A stretch of DNA of 5,124 nucleotides from an uncultured Bacilli bacterium (GTDB taxonomy: Bacteria; Bacillota_I; Bacilli_A; RF39; UBA660), in NCBI GenBank assembly GCA_947598425.1, contig CANQFH010000070.1, forward strand, positions 1-5,124, written 5' to 3'. This document shows, piece after piece, positions 1 through 5,124 of this stretch; position 1 is the stretch's first letter, and each line of letters opens with the position of its first letter. The translations under genes and the position numbers were made by a program. A model generated the notes under the pieces. It made no database searches, was not told the DNA's origin, and worked only from the letters and a program-made list of their open reading frames with translations.

Positions 1-264
1 AATTATTTTCCAAATAGTTTAAAGTATCATTATAATGGAGATATGAGTAAATGTGTAGATAGTAATGAAGAAGTGGTAGAAGGAACATTAACTCACAATA
101 AAGATAATTCAGTAACCGTAACAAGTAATAGAACAGTATATTGTTATTTGTATTTTGATTTGGATAAAGAAAAACCTAATACACCTATTGTATCTTTAAG
201 TAATGTATCAAGTATCGATAATAATTATACAAATGTTAAAAGTCAAATAGTAACAGTAACGTAA
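1..264 (+). CDS. Surface Ig-like protein, portion upstream of the internal stop (partial)
   Basis: This is the part of the interrupted gene before the TAA. The frame is open from the first base, with residues NYFPNSLKYHYNGD preceding the first Met codon at 43. That Met is therefore probably internal, although GGAG at 36-39 lies close in front of it. The visible 87 residues contain the end of one domain (strand VTVTSNRTVYCYLYFDLD), a linker DKEKPNTPIVSL at about bases 163-198, and the first strands of the next Ig-like repeat up to QIVTVT. If translation ends here, the product stops in mid-domain, so the last repeat would be unfolded and the Cys-rich C-terminus lost. The true length and the signal peptide cannot be seen. 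Confidence 0.55.
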   Translation, partial: NYFPNSLKYHYNGDMSKCVDSNEEVVEGTLTHNKDNSVTVTSNRTVYCYLYFDLDKEKPNTPIVSLSNVSSIDNNYTNVKSQIVTVT

Positions 265-1320
265 AATGATGAAGATATAGAAAGTTATTGTATCAGTTTG
301 AATAATGAAACATGTGAAGAATATAAAACAGAAGGATTAGATAAAGAAAGTAAAAAGATAACAATAAATAGTTATGATTTAGGAATAGATGGAAGTAAAA
401 CAATTAAAGTATGGTTAAAAGATTTAGCAGGAAATATAAGTGCAACCCCAGGAAGTATAACCAAGACCTTAGATACTCAAGCGCCAGTAATAAATACTAT
501 AGCAGTAAGTGGAGTAACAACATATGAAACAGTTAATTATGTAACAACAGCTAGTCCAAGTGTAAAGATAGATTGGACAGATGATAATGTAGCTAAATAT
601 TGTATGAGTAAAGATGTATGTACCCCAGGAACAAATATAAGTGCAAAAACAGTAACAATAAATGTACCATTAACAAACAATTCATCAAATAATATCCATG
701 CAAAAATAATAGATAAAGCCGGTAATGTATCAACTGATAAAACATATGCATTAACAGTAGATACTATAGCTCCTGGAACACCAACTGTATCTATAAATAG
801 TAATGCTGGATATACTCAAAGTGAAAAAGTAAACGTAAATGTAACAGGAATAGCTAGTGATGCAGCTTATTATTGTACCGATTATACAGGTAGTTGTAAT
901 CCTACAATAGCTAATAAAAATACAAGTTTATCATTAAGTAATCAAACAATAACAAAAGCTGAAGGTAATCAAAAATTCTGTGTTAGAATCAAAGATAAAG
1001 CCGGAAATATAGGAACAGCAGGATGTGATACAATATATTTAGATTTAAGTGCTCCAACAGTAGGTACCCCGACAGTAAGTGGAACCCCAACAGAGAATCA
1101 AATAGTAGTTAAAGGAACAGCATCAGATGCTGGAGGTATTAAAACTGTAACATGTAAAAATGATAAAAATGTAGGAACATGTACATGTAGTGGAACCACA
1201 AGTTATAAATGTACCAATAGTGGATTAGCAGCAGGAACTGCCTATACTATCACAGTAACTGTAACAGATAATTCAGGAAGAACGAATAGCGCCACTAGCA
1301 CAAGTATTAGTACTCAAAGT
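160..1320 (+). repeat. Tandem Ig-like protein repeats, about 94-103 aa period
   Basis: Linker motifs recur at bases 160 (LDKEKP), 469 (LDTQAP), 757 (VDTIAP) and 1039 (LDLSAP), giving periods of 309, 288 and 282 bp. Each full repeat has a YC...C pair in its first half (SYCISLNNETC, KYCMSKDVC, YYCTDYTGSC) and a (K/I)D(K/L)AGN strand before the linker. The last unit departs from this and looks more FN3-like. At DNA level most repeats have diverged, but GATAAAGCCGG is identical at 712-722 and 994-1004, exactly one 282-bp period apart. The cysteines may form a disulfide within each domain; that is inference. Confidence 0.8.
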
Positions 1321-1608
1321 TTAGAACCATCTTACTCTTATAAAAGTTGTAGTGTAAATCGTTGTCAATTTGACGATGGAGAAAATGGCTGGATATATGT
1401 TATCTCATTTTCATATCAAGGCTTTGCTGGAAATGTTTCATGTAAAGCTTCTGCAAAAGGACAATACTGTTCATGTAGTAACGGAGTTTGCACAGCATCA
1501 TCTTCATGTGAAGATGGAAGCGTCACTGGTAATTATTTTACTATAACTATATCAGATACTAATAATCATAGTTTATTAATTAAAAATAAACTATGTAGTA
1601 GAGATTAA
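298..1608 (+). CDS. Surface Ig-like repeat protein, portion downstream of the internal stop
   Basis: This frame continues the upstream part; it is open from 265, and TTG at 298 is the first codon that could serve as a start. I doubt it is a real start: no Shine-Dalgarno sequence precedes it, it sits inside the conserved repeat motif SYCISLNNETC, and the next in-frame ATG (604) is also inside a repeat (KYCMSKD). Contents in order: the rest of one Ig-like repeat ending at VWLKDLAGNIS; a second ending at AKIIDKAGNVS; a third ending at VRIKDKAGNIG; a fourth, FN3-like unit (about 1051-1320, ITVTVTDNSGRTNS); and a Cys-rich C-terminal domain. It has no signal peptide of its own, so it could not be exported if translated alone. 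The function is not recognisable beyond a likely adhesin or surface-coat role. Confidence 0.55.
   Translation: MNNETCEEYKTEGLDKESKKITINSYDLGIDGSKTIKVWLKDLAGNISATPGSITKTLDTQAPVINTIAVSGVTTYETVNYVTTASPSVKIDWTDDNVAKYCMSKDVCTPGTNISAKTVTINVPLTNNSSNNIHAKIIDKAGNVSTDKTYALTVDTIAPGTPTVSINSNAGYTQSEKVNVNVTGIASDAAYYCTDYTGSCNPTIANKNTSLSLSNQTITKAEGNQKFCVRIKDKAGNIGTAGCDTIYLDLSAPTVGTPTVSGTPTENQIVVKGTASDAGGIKTVTCKNDKNVGTCTCSGTTSYKCTNSGLAAGTAYTITVTVTDNSGRTNSATSTSISTQSLEPSYSYKSCSVNRCQFDDGENGWIYVISFSYQGFAGNVSCKASAKGQYCSCSNGVCTASSSCEDGSVTGNYFTITISDTNNHSLLIKNKLCSRD
1321..1608 (+). other. Cys-rich C-terminal domain of the surface protein
   Basis: The last 95 residues after the repeats contain eight cysteines (KSC, NRC, VSC, QYC, SC, GVC, SSC, KLC), an even number consistent with four disulfides in an exported domain. 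Aromatic and hydrophobic strands (GWIYVISFSYQGF, GNYFTITISD) suggest another beta-sandwich. Codon choice differs from the repeats: serine is often TCA or TCT here but mostly AGT in the repeats, and valine is often GTT or GTC instead of GTA. No sortase signal, membrane helix or known cell-wall-binding motif is visible, so how the protein is held at the surface is unknown. I do not recognise the domain family. Confidence 0.5.
1567..1595 (-). terminator. Perfect inverted repeat, candidate pyrG terminator inside the surface gene's last codons
   Basis: CATAGTTTATT (1567-1577) and AATAAACTATG (1585-1595) are perfect reverse complements of 11 bp separated by 7 bases. On the minus strand the hairpin begins 22 bases after the pyrG stop codon, a normal place for a terminator. 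The stem has only two G-C pairs and is followed on that strand by ATTATT rather than a clean T run, so termination may be weak. On the plus strand it lies within the final codons of the surface gene and has no T run. Confidence 0.4.
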
Positions 1609-1617
1609 TTATAATAA

Positions 1618-3222
1618 TTATTTCATTTTATTAGCGGCTTCTATAAAACTTAAGAATAATGGATGTGGTTTTGTAGGTCTACTTTTAAATTCTGGATGAA
1701 ATTGACTAGCTATAAAGTGAGGATGATTATTAAGTTCAATTATTTCTACTAAATTAGCTTTAGTATTAATTCCCGAAAAAACCATTCCATGTTTTTCTAA
1801 GATATCACGATATTTATTATTAAATTCATAACGATGTCTATGTCTTTCTAATATAATATCTGTATTATAATCTTTATATGCTAAAGTATTTTTCTTTAAA
1901 CTACATTCATAATTACCTAATCTTAATGTCCCACCCATATTAATAATTGCTTTTTGATCAGCCATTAAATCAATAACTGGATTTTTACATAAAGGATTAA
2001 ATTCAGTAGAGTTAGCATCTTCTAGATGACAAACATTTCTAGCAAATTCAATAACTGCTAATTGCATTCCTAAACATATCCCTAAGAAAGGAATTTTATT
2101 AACTCGAGCATAATTTATAGCTTTTATTTTTCCTTCAATTCCTCTAGAACCAAATCCTCCAGGAACTAAAATTCCTTTACTATTTTTAAAGACATCTTTT
2201 AAATTACATGATTCTTTTTCTAAACTTTCTGAATCTACCCAGTTAATTTTAATTTTTTTATTAACTTTATAACCAGCATGTCTTAAAGATTCACAAACTG
2301 AAAGATATGCATCATGTAATTCTACATATTTACCTACTAAAGATATTTCTAATTCATCTTTTAAATTATCTACAATATTAATTAATTCTTCCCAATATTT
2401 TAAATTAGCTTTTCTTAAAGGTAATTCAAATTGTTTTAAAATAATCTCATCAATCTTTTCATGATAATAATTAATTGGTACTTGATAAATATTATTAACA
2501 TCTACAGAATCAATAATATTTTCAACAGGAACTGAACAAAACAAAGATAATTTATTTTTAATATTTTGATTAGTAACAAATGGTACTCTGATAACTAAAG
2601 CATCAAGATTAATTCCCATATTTCTTAAATCCTTAACACTATTTTGGGTTGGTTTAGTTTTTAATTCATCAGAACCAAAAATATAAGGAACTAAAGTACA
2701 ATGAATAAAGAATGTTTCTTTTTTACCTAATTCATATTGGACTTGTCTTAAAGCCTCAATCATGGTTTGTGATTCAATATCTCCTACAGTGCCTCCAATC
2801 TCAGTTATAACAATATCAGCATTAGAAGAACTAGCAGCTTCATATACTTTATTTTTTATTTCATTAGTAATATGTGGTACCATTTGCACTGTAGCGCCTA
2901 AATAATCGCCTTTTCTTTCTTTTTCAATGACTGATTTATAAATTTTACCACTAGTAATATTCGAAGAATAATTTAATTCTTCATCAATAAATCTTTCATA
3001 ATGTCCTAAATCTAAATCAGTTTCACAACCATCATAAGTAACAAATACTTCACCATGTTGAATTGGATTCATAGTCCCTGGATCAACATTAAAATAAGGA
3101 TCAAATTTTTGCATAAATACTTTATATCCTCTTGATTTTAATAATAATGCAATACTTGATGCTGTAATTCCTTTTCCTAACCCTGAAACAACCCCTCCGG
3201 TTACAAATACATATTTCGCCAT
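1618..3222 (-). CDS. pyrG: CTP synthase (glutamine-hydrolysing)
   Basis: PyrG makes CTP from UTP, ATP and glutamine in the cytoplasm, the last step of de novo pyrimidine nucleotide synthesis. The 534-aa product matches the usual length of about 535. The N-terminal synthetase domain (about 1-265) has the P-loop-like GGVVSGLGKG (9-18), DPYFNVDPGTM (41-51), HGEVFVT, ETDLDLGHYERF with the metal-binding Asp at about 71, EIGGTVGDIES with Glu141, and the nucleotide-binding KTKPTQNS (188-195). The C-terminal class I glutamine amidotransferase domain (about 290-534) has the oxyanion loop PGGFGSRG (354-361), nucleophile Cys383 in GICLGMQ, and His509/Glu511 in QFHPEF. All catalytic residues are present, so the enzyme should be active. 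Asn194 replaces the His usual in KPTQHS. ATG at 3222 is supported by a good ribosome binding site and by the family N-terminus (MAKYVFVTGG). It is transcribed alone as far as visible, away from ezrA and towards the surface gene. Confidence 0.98.
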   Translation of the reverse strand: MAKYVFVTGGVVSGLGKGITASSIALLLKSRGYKVFMQKFDPYFNVDPGTMNPIQHGEVFVTYDGCETDLDLGHYERFIDEELNYSSNITSGKIYKSVIEKERKGDYLGATVQMVPHITNEIKNKVYEAASSSNADIVITEIGGTVGDIESQTMIEALRQVQYELGKKETFFIHCTLVPYIFGSDELKTKPTQNSVKDLRNMGINLDALVIRVPFVTNQNIKNKLSLFCSVPVENIIDSVDVNNIYQVPINYYHEKIDEIILKQFELPLRKANLKYWEELINIVDNLKDELEISLVGKYVELHDAYLSVCESLRHAGYKVNKKIKINWVDSESLEKESCNLKDVFKNSKGILVPGGFGSRGIEGKIKAINYARVNKIPFLGICLGMQLAVIEFARNVCHLEDANSTEFNPLCKNPVIDLMADQKAIINMGGTLRLGNYECSLKKNTLAYKDYNTDIILERHRHRYEFNNKYRDILEKHGMVFSGINTKANLVEIIELNNHPHFIASQFHPEFKSRPTKPHPLFLSFIEAANKMK

Positions 3223-3233
3223 TTTTTTATCAT

Positions 3234-3239
3234 CCTCCC
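3234..3239 (-). promoter_or_regulatory. pyrG ribosome binding site
   Basis: GGGAGG on the minus strand lies 11 bases before the pyrG ATG. It is a strong Shine-Dalgarno sequence at slightly long spacing, and it fixes the start at 3222. Confidence 0.8.
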
Positions 3240-3247
3240 AAATTAAT

Positions 3248-3281
3248 AAAAAAAACTAATAATTCTTTTGAGAACTATTAG
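3248..3281 (-). terminator. Intrinsic terminator in the pyrG leader (attenuator)
   Basis: On the minus strand CTAATAGTTC (3281-3272) pairs with GAATTATTAG (3265-3256) as a 10-bp stem with one G-U pair and a six-base loop. Eight T residues (3255-3248) follow at once, the full pattern of a Rho-independent terminator. It sits between the pyrG promoter and the ribosome binding site, so it should limit pyrG transcription. In Bacillus subtilis and relatives a leader terminator at pyrG is bypassed when CTP is low, through addition of extra G residues at the transcript's 5' end. Position and form match that plan, but the GGG start does not appear here. Confidence 0.75.
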
Positions 3282-3291
3282 GCTCTCTTTA

Positions 3292-3321
3292 ATTATAAGT
3301 AAATTAATATTCCTTTGGCAA
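3292..3321 (-). promoter_or_regulatory. pyrG promoter (SigA-type)
   Basis: On the minus strand TTGCCA (3321-3316, 5 of 6 to the -35 consensus) is followed after 18 bases by a perfect TATAAT (3297-3292). Transcription should start near 3286-3284 in the sequence GAGAGCC. The leader would be about 62-64 bases long and would enter the terminator hairpin within a few bases of its 5' end. Confidence 0.7.
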
Positions 3322-3336
3322 TAGAAGTTAAAAAAT

Positions 3337-3366
3337 TTGACAAATCTTAACAAAGAGGATTATTTT
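3337..3366 (+). promoter_or_regulatory. Possible distal ezrA promoter
   Basis: A perfect TTGACA -35 (3337-3342) is followed after 18 bases by TATTTT (3361-3366), only 4 of 6 to the -10 consensus. It points towards ezrA and would give a leader of roughly 100 bases. The region is so AT-rich that a chance match is possible. Confidence 0.3.
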
Positions 3367-3425
3367 TAATTAAATATTTTTTTACAATTACAAACAAAAT
3401 AAAAAAATAGTCGTTTCTTGTATTC

Positions 3426-3456
3426 TAAAATGAATAATTATATGTTAAAATGAATA
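3426..3456 (+). repeat. 11-bp direct repeat with 20-bp period upstream of ezrA
   Basis: TAAAATGAATA occurs at 3426-3436 and again at 3446-3456. The 20-bp period puts both copies on about the same face of the helix, and the second copy overlaps the candidate -10. This could be a tandem operator or a simple AT-rich duplication. Confidence 0.6.
3443..3451 (+). promoter_or_regulatory. Proximal ezrA promoter, extended -10
   Basis: TGTTAAAAT is an extended -10 element (TGnTAAAAT, one mismatch to TATAAT). No good -35 lies 17 bases upstream; TTGTAT at 3418-3423 is too far (22 bases) unless TATGTT at 3441-3446 is the real -10, which would give a spacing of 17. Either choice starts transcription roughly 20-25 bases before the ezrA ATG, giving a short leader. 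Confidence 0.4.
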
Positions 3457-3462
3457 TATAGT

Positions 3463-3467
3463 AAAGG
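3463..3467 (+). promoter_or_regulatory. ezrA ribosome binding site
   Basis: AAAGG lies 8 bases before ATG 3476, a normal spacing, and supports this start over the seven-codon frame opening at 3430, which closes at TGA 3451-3453. Confidence 0.7.
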
Positions 3468-3475
3468 TTGATAAT

Positions 3476-5124
3476 ATGTCTAGACAAACATTTTTACTTA
3501 TTGCGATTGCTTATTATATATTTACAATGGTAGCTGTTGTAGTTGTTTTAATAATGATGGATAAAAAATTTAAAAAGACTTTAAATAATGAGATTAATAA
3601 TTTAGAGAGAGATAAAAATTTAATTATATCATCTTCAATATTATCAGAATTAAATAAAGTTGAAGCTTTAGTAAATAATGCTGATTTAAAGAAAAAATAT
3701 CAATCATGGCAAAAAAGATTTGAAAAAATACGAGATGAAGAAATACCTAAAGTTACTGATGAAATAATTGAATTACAAAATGATTTTAATGAAAAAGATT
3801 ATAAAAAATTAAAACAAGGTTTAGTAGATGTGGAATTAAATATTAGTTATTTAAAAACTAAAGCTGATTTTTTATTAGATGAGATTAAAGAAATAACTTT
3901 ATCTGAAGAAAGAAATCGAGAAACGATAACTAAATTAAAAGCTGACTATCGAGAAATTCGCAATTTATATAGTAGTAATGAAAAAGATTATTTAATAATT
4001 AAGAATCCTTTAGAGTTACAATTTGAAAATGTTGATAAATTATTTATAGCGTTTGAAGATGCCATGGATAAAAATGAATATTTAGAAGTAGGAAAGATAG
4101 TTAAAGCTATTGATGATGTAATTGGTAATTTAAAAATAGTTATTACGGAAACTAAGAGTATTGTTAATTTAGGTGGAGTATTAATACCTAAGAGAATTGA
4201 TGATATTAGTAATATTTATAATAAAATGAAAGCTGAAGGGTATAATTTAGATTATTTAAATATTGAATATAATATTGAAGAAGTAAATAAAAAGATTCAA
4301 GATATCTTTGGAAGATTAAATGTTTTAAATGTAGTTGATTCAGTATTTGAATTAAAAACAATGTTAGATTATTTCGATTCATTATATAATGATTTTGATA
4401 AAGAAAGACTTACTAAAACAATTTATGAAGATTATAAAAGAAGTATTTTAATAAAAGTATCGAAGTTAGAAAAAATTAATAATGAATTATATAAAAAGAT
4501 AGATGATATTAAGTATAGTTATGATTTATCTGATGATGAAGTTGCTGTTATTAGTGAAATTAAAGAAGAATTTATAGCAATCAGAAGTAGTTATGACCAT
4601 GTAGTAGAAATGGAAAGATGTAAAACTTTAGCATATTCAAGACTTGCTAAAGAAATGGAAATATTAAATAATAGATTAGCTAAAGCTGAAGAGAAGTTAA
4701 ATGTAGCTTTAAGAACTTTAGGAAGTTTAAAAGAAGATGAATTAAGAGCTAGAGATCAATTAGATGAAATCAAAGATATTTTATCACAAGCTAAAGAAAA
4801 AGTAAGAAGTTATAAATTACCGGTTGTTCCTAAAAATTATTATGTAGAGTTAAGTGAAGCTACTTTAGCAATTAATGAAATGATTAAAGAATTAGATAAA
4901 AGACCAATATCTATTAAAACTTTAAATTTAAGAGTAGATACAGCTAGAGATTTAGTATTAAAAGTATTTAATACTATTAATGAAACCATTAAGACTGCTA
5001 AAATGGCTGAAACAGCAATAGTTTATGGTAATCGTTACCGAATGAGTAATAAAGAAGTAGACTTTGGTTTAACTAAAGCTGAAAATTCTTTTTATAAAGG
5101 TAATTTTAAAAATAGTTTAGAAAA
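3476..5124 (+). CDS. ezrA: Septation ring formation regulator EzrA (3' end outside the window)
   Basis: EzrA is a membrane protein of Bacillota that binds FtsZ, prevents extra FtsZ rings near the poles and helps the division septum mature. The frame is open for 549 residues to the window edge; Bacillus EzrA has about 560, so only a short C-terminal tail is missing. Residues 6-28 form a single N-terminal membrane helix (FLLIAIAYYIFTMVAVVVV...), followed by KKFKK, which fits the N-out, C-in topology. The rest is charged, helical, spectrin-like coiled coil. Family signatures include EYLEVGKIVKAIDDVI (about 201-216), the GYNLDYLNIE block near 255-265, DYFDSLYNDFDKE, a ...EDELRARDQLDEIKDIL stretch, and near the end AIVYGNRYR (about 514-522), which corresponds to the conserved QNR patch needed for mid-cell localisation in B. 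subtilis. The start at 3476 has a good ribosome binding site and places the membrane helix correctly. It is divergent from pyrG. Confidence 0.95.
   Translation, partial: MSRQTFLLIAIAYYIFTMVAVVVVLIMMDKKFKKTLNNEINNLERDKNLIISSSILSELNKVEALVNNADLKKKYQSWQKRFEKIRDEEIPKVTDEIIELQNDFNEKDYKKLKQGLVDVELNISYLKTKADFLLDEIKEITLSEERNRETITKLKADYREIRNLYSSNEKDYLIIKNPLELQFENVDKLFIAFEDAMDKNEYLEVGKIVKAIDDVIGNLKIVITETKSIVNLGGVLIPKRIDDISNIYNKMKAEGYNLDYLNIEYNIEEVNKKIQDIFGRLNVLNVVDSVFELKTMLDYFDSLYNDFDKERLTKTIYEDYKRSILIKVSKLEKINNELYKKIDDIKYSYDLSDDEVAVISEIKEEFIAIRSSYDHVVEMERCKTLAYSRLAKEMEILNNRLAKAEEKLNVALRTLGSLKEDELRARDQLDEIKDILSQAKEKVRSYKLPVVPKNYYVELSEATLAINEMIKELDKRPISIKTLNLRVDTARDLVLKVFNTINETIKTAKMAETAIVYGNRYRMSNKEVDFGLTKAENSFYKGNFKNSLE

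Larger units (their letters stand above)
1..1608 (+). pseudogene. Ig-like repeat surface protein gene, 5'-truncated by the window and interrupted by one in-frame TAA
   Basis: Frame 1 is open from base 1 to 261, stops at TAA 262-264, then is open in the same frame to TAA 1606-1608. The two parts belong together: the stop falls inside an Ig-like repeat, and the residues after it (NDEDIESYCIS) align with TDDNVAKYCMS in the next repeat. The stop takes the place of a Trp there. The product has about four repeats of 94-103 residues, each with a DxAGN-type strand, an LDxxAP-type linker and paired cysteines, then a Cys-rich C-terminal domain. Such proteins are normally secreted or surface-exposed and serve in adhesion or as a surface coat; that role is inferred from architecture only. 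No signal peptide is visible because the N-terminus lies outside the window. No LPXTG motif or C-terminal membrane segment is present. It could be a true pseudogene, a phase- or strain-specific nonsense allele, or an assembly error. Confidence 0.6.

Noticed and set aside
43..264. A small complete gene of 73 aa starting at ATG 43
   Set aside because: The same frame is open back to base 1, the Met lies within continuous protein-like sequence, and the product would end in mid-domain. It is better read as part of a larger interrupted gene.
262..264. Alternative genetic code as the explanation for the internal stop
   Set aside because: The stop is TAA, which is not the codon reassigned in Mycoplasma-type codes. 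All three genes end or stay open as expected under the standard code, and all Trp codons seen are TGG.
3430..3453. Short upstream frame before ezrA (MNNYMLK)
   Set aside because: It has only seven codons, no ribosome binding site, and overlaps the likely -10 element and direct repeat.
3301..3475. Small RNA or riboswitch in the pyrG-ezrA intergenic region
   Set aside because: Apart from promoters, the pyrG leader terminator and the direct repeat, I see only AT-rich sequence with no conserved aptamer-like structure or second terminator.
1..5124. Mobile element, CRISPR array, defence system, tRNA or rRNA
   Set aside because: I found no transposase or integrase motifs, no regularly spaced palindromic repeats and no RNA gene signatures. 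The protein-level repeats at 160-1320 are Ig-like domains, not CRISPR.

Overview
The window is about 5.1 kb of very AT-rich DNA from a low-GC Gram-positive bacterium (Bacillota). The best evidence is ezrA, a cell-division gene known from Bacilli and their relatives, next to a Bacillota-style pyrG with a terminator hairpin in its leader. A surface-type protein built of cysteine-containing Ig-like repeats also fits an uncultured, gut-associated member of the Bacilli, but that placement is inference. At least six tryptophans in the three genes are encoded by TGG and no gene contains an in-frame TGA, so nothing points to a Mycoplasma-type code.

Layout: (1) Bases 1-1608, plus strand, hold the 3' part of a large gene for an extracellular Ig-like repeat protein. 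The reading frame is open from base 1 and runs to a TAA at 1606-1608, but a single in-frame TAA at 262-264 interrupts it. No frame shift accompanies the stop, and the repeat pattern continues across it. (2) Bases 1618-3222, minus strand, encode a complete CTP synthase (pyrG, 534 aa), convergent with the surface gene and only 9 bp from it. (3) Bases 3223-3475 are a 253-bp divergent control region. It holds a strong pyrG promoter, a terminator hairpin in the pyrG leader (attenuator-like), and one or two candidate ezrA promoters. (4) Bases 3476-5124, plus strand, encode EzrA, the membrane-anchored FtsZ-ring regulator, cut by the right edge about 10-30 residues before its expected end.

The three genes do not form a pathway. 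pyrG and ezrA are housekeeping genes that share only an intergenic region; the surface protein is accessory. I see no mobile element, CRISPR array, tRNA, rRNA or new multi-gene system. The points most worth a second look are the in-frame stop in the surface gene, the pyrG attenuator that lacks the G-run start used by the known CTP-sensing mechanism, an 11-bp perfect inverted repeat inside the last codons of the surface gene where pyrG should terminate, and an 11-bp direct repeat with a 20-bp period over the ezrA promoter.
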